Below, piece by piece: positions 29,517 through 38,763 of a stretch of DNA of 64,000 nt (positions are counted from its first letter, which is position 1; each line of letters opens with the position of its first letter). The notes beneath the pieces were generated by a model. That model ran no database searches. It saw only the letters and a program-made list of their open reading frames with translations, and had not been told where the DNA came from. The translations under genes and the position numbers were made by a program. Location: assembly GCA_902597385.1 (NCBI GenBank), contig CACJXQ010000004.1, positions 1-64,000 on the forward strand, read 5' to 3'. This DNA comes from an uncultured Pseudomonadota bacterium (GTDB lineage: Bacteria; Pseudomonadota; Gammaproteobacteria; Ga0077536).

Positions 29517-30737
29517 TTGAACAAAAACGAACATTTGCTGACAGGTATCCGAGTGCTTGATTTTACTCGGGCGTTAGCGGGACCCACATGCACAAGGATG
29601 TTTGCGGAAATGGGTGCCGAGGTGATTAAAATTGAATCAGCTCCTAATGGAGAAATGACGCGCCAAATTACAAAAATGAGGGCTGATAGAAGCTTTTATT
29701 TTATCCAACAAAATTTAAATAAAAAAAGTTTTTGCGTGGATTTATCCCAAGGTGAGGCTGTTGAAATTATTAAAGAGATAGTACCTCATTGTGATGTTGT
29801 GGTCGAAAATTTTCGACCTGGAGTGATGGAAGCTATTGGTTTCGGTTACGAGACCTTGAAGGAGCTGAAAGAAGACATCATTCTCTGCTCTATATCGGCT
29901 TTGGGTCAAAAAGGTCCACTTTCGAAAAAACCTGGCTATGACTATATAGCTCAAGCTTACTCTGGCGTGACTTCCATGATAGGTGAAAAAGATTCGGCAC
30001 CGTATATTCCGTTAGTTGGACTTGGCGATATCAGTACCGGGGTTCATGGAGCTTTTGGAATAGCGGCTTCTCTTTTGCACCGCGCGAGAACGGGTGAAGG
30101 ACAACACTTAGATATTGCTTTGCTGGACTGCTATTACCACTATCACGAGTTAAATGTTCTTCAATACTCCGGGACTGAAGGTCAAATTAAACCTACTCGA
30201 GGAGGGCGTCATGTGACCTACGTTTGTCCCGCTGGAGTGTTCGAAGGACCTGGCGGTGGTTATATGGTTCTTATGGGGTTTCTTCATCATTGGGAAGATC
30301 TTTGTACTGCCATGGGCCGAGAAGATCTTACTGAAAAAGAGGGATGGGCGACTGATCCGGAGCGTTTGGAAAGGCAGTCAGAAGTGATAGCTTTAATTGA
30401 AGCTTGGTTGAAAACGTTTGGCTCTGTCGATGAAGCATTAGCGGTGCTGGAAAAATTCGATGTGCCCTGTGCGCCTGTGCTTAGTGTAGAAGACACGGTT
30501 AACCACCCGCACCTGATAGAGCGAGGTACCGTCAGAACGATCGAGGACCCTATTGCTGGTACCTTCAAAATCCCGGGGCATCCGATAAAGACGTCTGGAT
30601 ATAGTGCCGAAGGTGATTTTGTAGCGCCGACCTTAGGGCAACACAATAGCGAAATTCTCGAAACAATCTTGGGAAAAAGCACGCAGGAGATCGCGGATTT
30701 AGCAAAGAAAGGTGTCACTTCCTCATCGGATACGTAA
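29517..30737 (+). CDS. CaiB/BaiF class III CoA-transferase
   Basis: GIRVLDFTRALAGPTCTRMFAEMGAEVIKIE, VVENFRPGVMEAIGFGYETLKE, GYDYIAQAYSGV; TTG start. Confidence 0.94.
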   Translation: MNKNEHLLTGIRVLDFTRALAGPTCTRMFAEMGAEVIKIESAPNGEMTRQITKMRADRSFYFIQQNLNKKSFCVDLSQGEAVEIIKEIVPHCDVVVENFRPGVMEAIGFGYETLKELKEDIILCSISALGQKGPLSKKPGYDYIAQAYSGVTSMIGEKDSAPYIPLVGLGDISTGVHGAFGIAASLLHRARTGEGQHLDIALLDCYYHYHELNVLQYSGTEGQIKPTRGGRHVTYVCPAGVFEGPGGGYMVLMGFLHHWEDLCTAMGREDLTEKEGWATDPERLERQSEVIALIEAWLKTFGSVDEALAVLEKFDVPCAPVLSVEDTVNHPHLIERGTVRTIEDPIAGTFKIPGHPIKTSGYSAEGDFVAPTLGQHNSEILETILGKSTQEIADLAKKGVTSSSDT

Positions 30738-30773
30738 TATAGAATAAAAGATAAATAGGTTAAGCGGAAGAAA

Positions 30774-31952
30774 ATGATTGAACAAATAGCTGGATTGTCG
30801 GAAGAGCGGCAGATGATCGTTGAAGCTGCTCGGGAATTTACAATGAAAGAGGTACTACCAGTCGCTAACCAGCTTGATCCTCAAGAGGGAGAAATTCCGA
30901 TGGACCTTCGGGATAAGCTAGCCGATATGGGGTATTTTGGTATTAGATTGCCAGAAAAATATGGAGGAAGTGGGTTAGGGTGTTTTGAATATTGCTTGAT
31001 CTCTGAGCAACTTGCCCGAGGGTGGATGAGTGTTGCCAGTATAGTGGCGCGTGGTAATGGAACTTTGACTTCCGATTTATTATCTGAGGAACAGAAAGCG
31101 GAGATCCTTCCCAAAGTATGCACGGGTGATTATCTAGGGGCTATGTCTCTTTCAGAACCAGAGACTGGATCGGATCTGGCTTCTATCTCCTGTCGTGCGG
31201 TAAAAGAAAATGACGGATGGCGGATTACCGGCAATAAGTATTGGTGTACATTTGCCGACGGAGCAGATTACATACTTCTATTTGCTAGAACGCAATCTGA
31301 AGTAGTCTCAGATAAAAAGCACCTTGGCATCAGTGCATTTTTGATAAATAAAAAGCGAGGAGAGTTGCCAGAGAATGTGAAGGGCAGCCCAATTCCTAAA
31401 ATCGGATATTTTGGTTGGAAAACCTATGAATTAGCTTTCGACGGATTATTGTTACCTTCCAACGCGTTGATTGGAGAAGAGGGAAAGGCTTTTTATGCCT
31501 TGGCGAAGGGATTAGACGAAGCCCGTGCTCATACCGCAGCCCGTTCTATCGGATTAGCACAGGGTGCTCTAGAAGATGCGATCAATTATTCGGAGCAGAG
31601 AATTCAATTTGGTTCTCCGATTTCAGGATTCCAGGATCTAAGATTTAAGATAGCTCGAATGGCCACTGAGATAGAGGCTGCTCGTAGACTGCTCTATCAT
31701 GTGTGCGAATGTATAGATTCCGGAGAAAGGTGTGATAAGGAAGCGTCTATGGTCAAATATTTCGCGAGTGAGATGTCAGAGCGTGTGACCAGTGAAGCAC
31801 TTCAAATTCTAGGTGGCGCGGGTTATACGAAGCTGCATGCAGTAGAGCGGTACTGGCGAGACGCTAGATTAACTAAGATTTTCGAAGGTACCTCGGAAAT
31901 TCAACTACGAATTATCTCGGATAACATTTTAGGGAAGGCTAAAACGACCTGA
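30774..31952 (+). CDS. Acyl-CoA dehydrogenase family protein
   Basis: SLSEPETGSDLASI, ITGNKYWCTFADGAD, ARSIGLAQGALEDAINYSEQRIQFGSPI, QILGGAGYTKLHAVERYWRDARLTKIFEGTSEIQ. Confidence 0.96.
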   Translation: MIEQIAGLSEERQMIVEAAREFTMKEVLPVANQLDPQEGEIPMDLRDKLADMGYFGIRLPEKYGGSGLGCFEYCLISEQLARGWMSVASIVARGNGTLTSDLLSEEQKAEILPKVCTGDYLGAMSLSEPETGSDLASISCRAVKENDGWRITGNKYWCTFADGADYILLFARTQSEVVSDKKHLGISAFLINKKRGELPENVKGSPIPKIGYFGWKTYELAFDGLLLPSNALIGEEGKAFYALAKGLDEARAHTAARSIGLAQGALEDAINYSEQRIQFGSPISGFQDLRFKIARMATEIEAARRLLYHVCECIDSGERCDKEASMVKYFASEMSERVTSEALQILGGAGYTKLHAVERYWRDARLTKIFEGTSEIQLRIISDNILGKAKTT

Positions 31953-31980
31953 AATTCCGACTGAAAAAAGTGAGTCATAA

Positions 31981-33162
31981 ATGGTAAAAAAGGCCTCCGT
32001 AGAAGGTGTTTTGGATGGGATGGTTATCATCGATCTTACTCAGATGTTGGCAGGCCCATATTGCACGATGATGTTAGCCGATCATGGCGCTGATGTGATA
32101 AAAATAGAACCGCCAGAGGGAGACATGTCTCGACGATTAGGGCCTTATGCTGATGACAAGGATGGGCAAAATCACAGTGGTTACTTTCATAGCATAAACA
32201 GAAATAAGAGAAGTGTTGTTCTAGATCTGAAAAGTGCAGAAGGGGTGCTGATATTCAAACGCTTAATTGAAAAGGCAGATGCGGTTGTAGAGAACTTCAG
32301 AGAGGGGGTCATGGAGCGATTAGGCCTTTCCTATGAGACTTTAAGGGAGATTAATCCACGGCTGGTTTATGCGGCCATACGTGGTTTTGGAGATAGTAGA
32401 ACAGGTAAAGGGCCTTACAATGAGTGGCCTGCATTCGATATTGTGGCCCAGGCGATGGGAGGTTTCATGTCGATGACGGGTGCTTCCGACTTGCCCACTA
32501 AAGCGGGGCCCGGTGTGGGAGACATAGTTCCAGGACTCATGTGCGCTTTTGGCGTGGTTTCCGCTGTTCGACGGGCGGAGCATACTGGAGAGGGGCAATT
32601 CCTCGATGTAAGTATGTATGATGCAATGGTAGCCTTCTGTGAGCGTATGGTTTACCGCTACTCGTTTGCTGGTGAGGTTTCAGTGGGAGAGGGTAATGAA
32701 CATCCTCTGGTTAGTCCTTTTTCCATTTACCAGGCGGCGGATGGTTGGATTGCTATTGCTTGTCCTCTTGATAGTCAATGGCAGAAGTTGTTAGAAATCG
32801 TAAAATTAGACGTTTTATCGACCGACGAAAGATTCAGTACAAACGAGCTTAGAGTGTGCAATGCAGACGAGCTTAGAGTCGAACTCAGTAAATGGACCAG
32901 CAGACAAACTAAGGCTGAATTGGTGGAAAAATTAGGTGGGATTGTCCCGTCAGGAGCGGTAAATAATGTAGAGGACATTTTAAATGATCCACAGACACAA
33001 GCGAGAGAGATGGTCGAAGAGATTGATCTAGGAGAACACGGACGTCGCTTATTAGCAGGGGTGCCGATAAAGTTTTTCTCTACCCCAGGCGGTGTTAGAA
33101 CTGCTGGACCGAATCTAGGGGGGCATACGGAGGAAGTCCTAAAGGAGTTTGGATTAAACTAA
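31981..33162 (+). CDS. CaiB/BaiF class III CoA-transferase
   Basis: MVIIDLTQMLAGPYCTMMLADHGADVIKIEPPEGD, RNKRSVVLDLKS, VVENFREGVMERLGLSYE. Confidence 0.95.
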   Translation: MVKKASVEGVLDGMVIIDLTQMLAGPYCTMMLADHGADVIKIEPPEGDMSRRLGPYADDKDGQNHSGYFHSINRNKRSVVLDLKSAEGVLIFKRLIEKADAVVENFREGVMERLGLSYETLREINPRLVYAAIRGFGDSRTGKGPYNEWPAFDIVAQAMGGFMSMTGASDLPTKAGPGVGDIVPGLMCAFGVVSAVRRAEHTGEGQFLDVSMYDAMVAFCERMVYRYSFAGEVSVGEGNEHPLVSPFSIYQAADGWIAIACPLDSQWQKLLEIVKLDVLSTDERFSTNELRVCNADELRVELSKWTSRQTKAELVEKLGGIVPSGAVNNVEDILNDPQTQAREMVEEIDLGEHGRRLLAGVPIKFFSTPGGVRTAGPNLGGHTEEVLKEFGLN

Positions 33163-33172
33163 GGGACTAATT

Positions 33173-34066
33173 TTGAATTTTGATAAGATAGGAAGTAAAG
33201 GCATGAAATTAGGCGTGATGAGTTTCAATACTGAGTACACTATAAGAGCGGATGATTTGGCCCGCGCCGCTGAGGAGCGAGGGTTCGATTCGGTTTGGTT
33301 TCCGGAACATACTCACATCCCATCTATACGAACGACTGATTTTCCAGGAGGTGGCACTCTTCCGAAGGAATACGCCCACATGTCTGATCCTTTTATCAGC
33401 TGTATGTCGGCTGCAGGTGCTACCACTCATCTAAAAGTTGGAACAGGTGTCAGCCTCATACCGCAGCATGAGCCGATCGCCCTAGCAAAAGCAGTTGCCA
33501 CTTTAGATAGGCTAAGTAATGGTCGGTTTTTGTTCGGTATAGGCGCCGGGTGGAATGTTGAAGAGATGGAAAACCACGGGGTTGCTTACTCTAACCGCTG
33601 GAAGGTCCTGGAAGAGCATTTAAAGGCTATGAAATTACTCTGGACTGAGGAGGAAGCGTCCTTCAATGGCGATTATGTGAAGTTTGATAAAGTTTGGTCT
33701 TATCCGAAGCCACTTACTCAACCCCATCCACCCATAATCCTTGGTACATTCGGTTCGAAATGGGGAAGACAAAGGGTTGCCGAAATAGGAGATGGCTGGA
33801 TCCCCATTGGTCTATTTCATGAGGACATGATGGCGGATATCGAAGATCTTAATCAGCGGTTGGTTGCCTTGGGTAGAGAACCAGATTCTGTGGAGATAAC
33901 CATATTTGATGTGTATGAGACTTGCGAGGAGGATTTAAAAAAATACGCTGATTTGGGCTTATGCTCTAGGGCCGTACCGCGATGCCCAACTGAAGATAAA
34001 GATTCCGTCTTGCGTTGGCTCGATAAATATGCGGAAATTGGACGCAGGATTGGTGCAATCGATTAG
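33173..34066 (+). CDS. LLM-class (putatively F420-dependent) oxidoreductase
   Basis: FPEHTHIPSI, VGTGVSLIPQHEPIALAKAVATLDRLSNGRFLFGIGAGWNVEEMENHG; close paralog of 44363-45205; start may be at Met 33203. Confidence 0.92.
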   Translation: MNFDKIGSKGMKLGVMSFNTEYTIRADDLARAAEERGFDSVWFPEHTHIPSIRTTDFPGGGTLPKEYAHMSDPFISCMSAAGATTHLKVGTGVSLIPQHEPIALAKAVATLDRLSNGRFLFGIGAGWNVEEMENHGVAYSNRWKVLEEHLKAMKLLWTEEEASFNGDYVKFDKVWSYPKPLTQPHPPIILGTFGSKWGRQRVAEIGDGWIPIGLFHEDMMADIEDLNQRLVALGREPDSVEITIFDVYETCEEDLKKYADLGLCSRAVPRCPTEDKDSVLRWLDKYAEIGRRIGAID

Positions 34067-34103
34067 AACAAATCAAAATACGTTGTAAGAAAAGGTAGAC
34101 AAA

Positions 34104-34499
34104 ATGGGGACATATTTTCCTTTAGAGAAAGTGAAGAATGCGCTAAACAAAGATGCAGAATTTGAGCTAGTCGCAAGGTTTTGGACTGTAGACATTCGCT
34201 TTAAAGTTGGAGATGAATTTTATTTTATGGTTATCAGGGATGGAGTCGTGGAAGATTTCTATCAAGGAACTACTGGGTTGGACGCATACACTATCAATGT
34301 TGGAGGGGCCCTAGAGGTTTGGGATAAGATGATGGAGTTACCGCCACAACCCTTTTATCACGATTGGTTCGCCGCTTCATTTCATCACGAATTTGAGTTG
34401 GGAGGAGATCTGCAATCTGCTTATGCTTATTATTATGCTTTGAAGAGAATACACGCCTGTATGGCCCAGTCTGTTAATACTACAAAATTTGCTGCTTAA
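34104..34499 (+). CDS. Small SCP2-sterol-binding-like protein (tentative) / hypothetical
   Basis: 131 aa, FKVGDEFYFMVIRDGVVEDFYQG...YTINVGGALEVWDKMMELPPQPFYHDWFAA resembles an SCP2-like ligand-binding domain; collinear gaps of 37 and 15 nt to neighbours. Confidence 0.7.
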   Translation: MGTYFPLEKVKNALNKDAEFELVARFWTVDIRFKVGDEFYFMVIRDGVVEDFYQGTTGLDAYTINVGGALEVWDKMMELPPQPFYHDWFAASFHHEFELGGDLQSAYAYYYALKRIHACMAQSVNTTKFAA

Positions 34500-34514
34500 G
34501 GGAGGATAATTAAG

Positions 34515-35387
34515 ATGGCTCGTCATTCCGATATTACTGGTCGTTATGTTTACGTCGATGTGGAGGGGCATGAGTATCGTGTTTACTACGAGGAGGCAGG
34601 CCAGGGTATTCCCTTGGTATGTCAGCATACTGCTGGATCAGACGGACGGCAGTACCGCCATATTTTAGAGGACAAAGAAATAACTTCGAGATTCCGTGTG
34701 ATTGCGGTGGATTTACCTTACCACGGAAAATCTTTACCTCCTGATAGCAAACGTTACTGGGAGGAAAGGTATCAGCTTCACAAAGATTGGTTCATGAAAT
34801 TTTGGATTTCTTTCATCAAGGAAATGGAATTGGAGCGTCCGATTTATATGGGCTGTTCAATGGGAGGACATCTAGCTGGTGACTTGGCGCTGAATTATCC
34901 TGAAAGCTTTCGAGCTTGTATCGGTCTTGAGGCCTCGATGTGGAGCGGAGATGTGGATAAGCTCATAAACGAATGGTGGTATCACCCTAGATTATCGAAT
35001 GATTCTAAACCAGCTATGATGCTGAGCCTCTGTTCGCCTAATGCTCCTGAGCACCGAGTGAGAGAAACAGTCTGGATGTATAGCCAAGGTGCTCCTGCTG
35101 TGTTCTCAGGGGATTTGGTTTACTACGGTATAGAGCATGATCTACGGGAAACCGCAGGGCAAATTGATACAAGTAAATGCATGTTTTATGTACTGAGCGG
35201 TGATTATGATTGGAGTGCTTATCCTGAGGCTTGCAAGGCTTTGGCAGATGCCGTTCCCGGGTCGTCTTATACGCTGATGAAAGGAATGGGGCATTTCCCG
35301 ATGTCAGAGGATCCTGTACAGTTTAAAAAGTACATCATGAAGGTGTTGGAAGATATTGAGCAGAGGAGCCAGGATAAGGCTGCTTGA
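34515..35387 (+). CDS. Alpha/beta fold hydrolase
   Basis: QHTAGSDGRQYRHIL, DLPYHGKS, nucleophile GCSMGGH, GMGHFPMSEDP. Confidence 0.9.
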   Translation: MARHSDITGRYVYVDVEGHEYRVYYEEAGQGIPLVCQHTAGSDGRQYRHILEDKEITSRFRVIAVDLPYHGKSLPPDSKRYWEERYQLHKDWFMKFWISFIKEMELERPIYMGCSMGGHLAGDLALNYPESFRACIGLEASMWSGDVDKLINEWWYHPRLSNDSKPAMMLSLCSPNAPEHRVRETVWMYSQGAPAVFSGDLVYYGIEHDLRETAGQIDTSKCMFYVLSGDYDWSAYPEACKALADAVPGSSYTLMKGMGHFPMSEDPVQFKKYIMKVLEDIEQRSQDKAA

Positions 35388-35420
35388 TAATTGGTATGGA
35401 GGCTCGTTTAGTCTGGCCAG

Positions 35421-35855
35421 TTAACTATCCGGAATATCTAGCTCTACGACGTCTCCAAGTATAGACAACACGTGCTCAGGCGTTACTATGGGCTCATGGG
35501 TGACAGGTTTTACGCTTACACAAATCGTTTTGGCGGAAAACACCTTTCGAGATGCTACCGTTCCCACTGTGCCGAGATCGAAAGACTTCTTGCCGTAGCG
35601 GGTAACGCCGATTTCCATATCGAGGAGATCTCCTGTACGAGCAGGGCTATGCCATTCTATGATCGATTTGACGACCATCCATTCCCAACCTAAGTCTTCA
35701 TATCTTTGGTTGGGAGAATTGCTTCGAATCCAGACTTCTGAAGCATCATCTATATATGCTAAATAATTAGCATTAAAGACGACCCCTTGCTGGTCACATT
35801 CACCGTAACGTACTCTGAGTTGATGATTGAATGGCATAAGTTTGAGCTTCTCCAA
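35421..35855 (-). CDS. Hotdog-fold acyl-CoA thioesterase (4-hydroxybenzoyl-CoA thioesterase-like)
   Basis: LRVRYGECDQQGVVFNANYLAYID motif. Confidence 0.92.
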   Translation of the reverse strand: MEKLKLMPFNHQLRVRYGECDQQGVVFNANYLAYIDDASEVWIRSNSPNQRYEDLGWEWMVVKSIIEWHSPARTGDLLDMEIGVTRYGKKSFDLGTVGTVASRKVFSAKTICVSVKPVTHEPIVTPEHVLSILGDVVELDIPDS

Positions 35856-35897
35856 TGATGGAATTACTATGGTTGGTGCAAATTTTAATTATATTGG

Positions 35898-36515
35898 ATG
35901 AGAGATTTTACAGTGTTTATAAGCGTAGCGGAAATCAGAACAATTTTTGACAAGAGCATGCCGGAAGATCTTCATGACGATTGGAACGGTGCCCGAGCGT
36001 CCGTGGCACTAATTCTTGTTAATCACATGGATGATTTAAATATATGTTTTATAAAACGTGCTAAAAGGGATGGAGATCCGTGGTCTGGTCAGGTTGCTTT
36101 GCCGGGTGGAAGAGCTACCGACGACGAGGATGCTTTTACTGTCGCTGAACGGGAGACCCTTGAAGAGGTGGGTATAATATTACCGAGAACCAATTGTGTA
36201 GGTCGATTAGAGCCGATAGACGTGTCTAGTAATCTGAATCGCCAGAGATTACTGCTTTCTCCGGTTTTGTATTTTTTAGAAGAGGATGCTTTAGGCCAAG
36301 CTAAGGTGGCCTCGCCCTCGGAGGTTGATTCAGTGTTCTGGGTACCGATGAACCACCTTTTTGATCCCAAATCGCATACGACTATTAGGTATCCGAACGC
36401 CAGTAAAAGTGCGGCCTATCCGGGAATAGGGTTTGAGAGCTACGTGATTTGGGGATTGACCCTCAGAGTACTCCGTAACTTTGCAGAAGTTATAGGTAGA
36501 AATTTACCGCATTAG
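35898..36515 (+). CDS. NUDIX hydrolase (CoA pyrophosphatase-like)
   Basis: Nudix box GRATDDEDAFTVAERETLEEVGI preceded by WSGQVALPGG. Confidence 0.93.
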   Translation: MRDFTVFISVAEIRTIFDKSMPEDLHDDWNGARASVALILVNHMDDLNICFIKRAKRDGDPWSGQVALPGGRATDDEDAFTVAERETLEEVGIILPRTNCVGRLEPIDVSSNLNRQRLLLSPVLYFLEEDALGQAKVASPSEVDSVFWVPMNHLFDPKSHTTIRYPNASKSAAYPGIGFESYVIWGLTLRVLRNFAEVIGRNLPH

Positions 36516-36522
36516 TGGGAGT

Positions 36523-37362
36523 TCATCGAGGTACATCGCCCTCGTGAGTTACTCGGTGCATTACTCGTCTAAATCCATGATAATCGTTTAAGGCGTTATG
36601 TTGCGCGCATCTGTTGTCCCAAAAAGCGAGCGATCCTTTTTTCCATTTGTATCTACAAGAAAACTCTTCTTTCTGCTGGACGGTATAGAGATAATCTAGA
36701 ATACAACTGCTTTCTTCGATGCTCATGCCCTCTAAATGCAGGGAGTGCGCAGCGCTGCAGTAAAGCGCTTTTCGACCGGTTCTCGGATGAGTTCTTACAA
36801 TTGGGTGTGTCGCAGTGGTGATGATATCCTCGGAGTCCCGTGGTTTTTCTGCTATTCGGTGTACTCTAGTCACAGCGGCATCCGGTTTCTCGGCACTATT
36901 TACGGCTGATAAATTTGAAATTAGTTGTTTGAACTCCTTGCTCAAACTCTCATAGGCCAGATACATATTTGCGAATAAAGTGTCCCCTCCAAAAGTCGGC
37001 ACCTCCAGGGCATATAGCATTGAGCTCGCGGGTGGCTTGGGAAGATAGCTGGTGTCAGTGTGCCATAAGCCTCCGAAATTTATTTTTTCATCTTCGTTTT
37101 TGACCACTTCGACGACTTCCGGTTGTTCTTGCATCCCTTGGACAAAAGGATAATAACCAATATTTCCAAAACGTTTCGCAAAGTCAACCAATTGAGGAGG
37201 TGTTAATTTTTGATCTTCGAAGAATAATACCAAGTGATTGTGGAAAGCCGATTCTATTTCCTCGACAATTTCTAGCGTAATCTCGGTTGAAATATCAACG
37301 CCTGAAATCAATGCGCCTATCGCCGGGGTCAGAGGGTCTACATGGATGTATTTATACTTCAT
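36523..37362 (-). CDS. TauD/TfdA family Fe(II)/2-oxoglutarate-dependent dioxygenase
   Basis: LWHTDTSYLPKPP (HxD), DNRCAQHNALNDYHGFRRVMHRVT. Confidence 0.94.
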   Translation of the reverse strand: MKYKYIHVDPLTPAIGALISGVDISTEITLEIVEEIESAFHNHLVLFFEDQKLTPPQLVDFAKRFGNIGYYPFVQGMQEQPEVVEVVKNEDEKINFGGLWHTDTSYLPKPPASSMLYALEVPTFGGDTLFANMYLAYESLSKEFKQLISNLSAVNSAEKPDAAVTRVHRIAEKPRDSEDIITTATHPIVRTHPRTGRKALYCSAAHSLHLEGMSIEESSCILDYLYTVQQKEEFSCRYKWKKGSLAFWDNRCAQHNALNDYHGFRRVMHRVTHEGDVPR

Positions 37363-37408
37363 GATTTAGTCCTGGTGGGAACTAGTTTCAAATCGTTTTC
37401 GACTATAA

Positions 37409-38233
37409 TTAGATCCTAAGGCTTTCTACTTGATTTACTATCTCAGCGTATTGTTGCAAGCTGTCGTAGCCTTGTGTGTGAACTAGTTGTGAGACACCGA
37501 CATCCTTATAGGCTTCAACCACCTCGCAGGCCTTGGAGTGATTCTCTAGAGGTAGAGTTTTCATTGCAACCACTTCGAGCCGGCCCCGCCCGGCGTCTAC
37601 AGCCATGGATTGGAAAGTTTCAATTTTTGGTTTAAGTTCCTCAGGAGTTTGACTAACAGGCATCCATCCATCTCCGTACTTGATGGTTCGTTCAAAAGCA
37701 ATCTCAGCGTTTTGTCCAATATAAATAGGTGGTTTATTTAGTTTAGGTTCCAATAAGAACTCCTGACCATTGCTTTCAACCAAAGCGTTCTTGGAACTTT
37801 CATTGAGCAAGTTCAAAGTGTCGTCTGTTATCTGACCTCGTTTTTTGATGGAAACGCCCAGTGCTTGGAATTCTTCTGCCAAATACCCAGCTCCAATTCC
37901 TAGTAAAAATCGGTTATCTGATAGGACTTGTATTGCTGTTAACAGTTTATTGGTGAGTAGTGCAGGTCTGTAGGGGAGTACCAAAACTCCTGTCCCGAAG
38001 CGCACGCGCCTTGTCACAGACGCAAAATAGCAAGCTAAACCAAGGGGATCGATTATGCTTCCCATCTCTTTCGGAACGCCGAACACATTGTTTTTAATTT
38101 CTGGGGGGAATCCAATGTGATCATTAAACCAAAGCGCATCTAAGCTTGAGTTATCTACTATTTTAGCCGATTCTGTTAGAAATTCCCGTGTAGCAGTAGG
38201 ACCCCAATTTCTGATGTTTATTCCTAGTTCCAT
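37409..38233 (-). CDS. LLM-class (putatively F420-dependent) oxidoreductase
   Basis: LDALWFNDHIGFP, RVRFGTGVLVLPYRPALLTNKLLTAIQVLSDNRFLLGIGAGYLAEEFQALG. Confidence 0.9.
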   Translation of the reverse strand: MELGINIRNWGPTATREFLTESAKIVDNSSLDALWFNDHIGFPPEIKNNVFGVPKEMGSIIDPLGLACYFASVTRRVRFGTGVLVLPYRPALLTNKLLTAIQVLSDNRFLLGIGAGYLAEEFQALGVSIKKRGQITDDTLNLLNESSKNALVESNGQEFLLEPKLNKPPIYIGQNAEIAFERTIKYGDGWMPVSQTPEELKPKIETFQSMAVDAGRGRLEVVAMKTLPLENHSKACEVVEAYKDVGVSQLVHTQGYDSLQQYAEIVNQVESLRI

Positions 38234-38320
38234 CTTAACGTCTCCATTTATTTTGGCGTACTCAAGCTAACAAGGTTACACTAATTTTTATTCAAATCAG
38301 ATATATGAGGATTTTATCAG

Positions 38321-38731
38321 ATGTCAGAGCTAAAGGGAGCATGTTTGTGTGGAGCAATTAACTATGAGGTGGAGGCTCCACCTTTGATGACGGTTATATG
38401 CCACTGTAATGATTGTCAACGCCAAACGGGAACCTCATTTTCACTCGTGGTGGGAGTGGCTCCCGAAGCGGTTAAGATTAAGGGAGAAGCCACTGTGTAC
38501 ACTACGACTGGAGAAACAGGAAGTCCGGTTCACAGGCATTTTTGCGGTAAGTGCGGGTCCCCTATCTTATCCGATGCAACCGATTCCTTTGGAATTTATT
38601 TTCTGAAGGCCGGCACCTTAGACGATACTTCTAACCTTAAACCAGAGGCAGAAATCTTCTGTGATGAAGCGCAAAACTGGTGTCAGCTTTCGGGTGATTG
38701 GAAGAAAGCGCCAAGAAATCCAGAGGCGTAG
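38321..38731 (+). CDS. GFA (glutathione-dependent formaldehyde-activating enzyme-like) family protein
   Basis: Cys-rich Zn sites: GACLCGAINYEVEAPP...CHCNDCQRQTGTSFS...HFCGKCGSPI. Confidence 0.93.
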   Translation: MSELKGACLCGAINYEVEAPPLMTVICHCNDCQRQTGTSFSLVVGVAPEAVKIKGEATVYTTTGETGSPVHRHFCGKCGSPILSDATDSFGIYFLKAGTLDDTSNLKPEAEIFCDEAQNWCQLSGDWKKAPRNPEA

Positions 38732-38763
38732 GCAATTCCGCTGGCATCGCTAGGGAACATAGG

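Noticed and set aside
30287-30718. Antisense ORF of 143 aa opposite the class III CoA-transferase
   Set aside because: Shadow ORF, Ser/Pro-rich translation, no support
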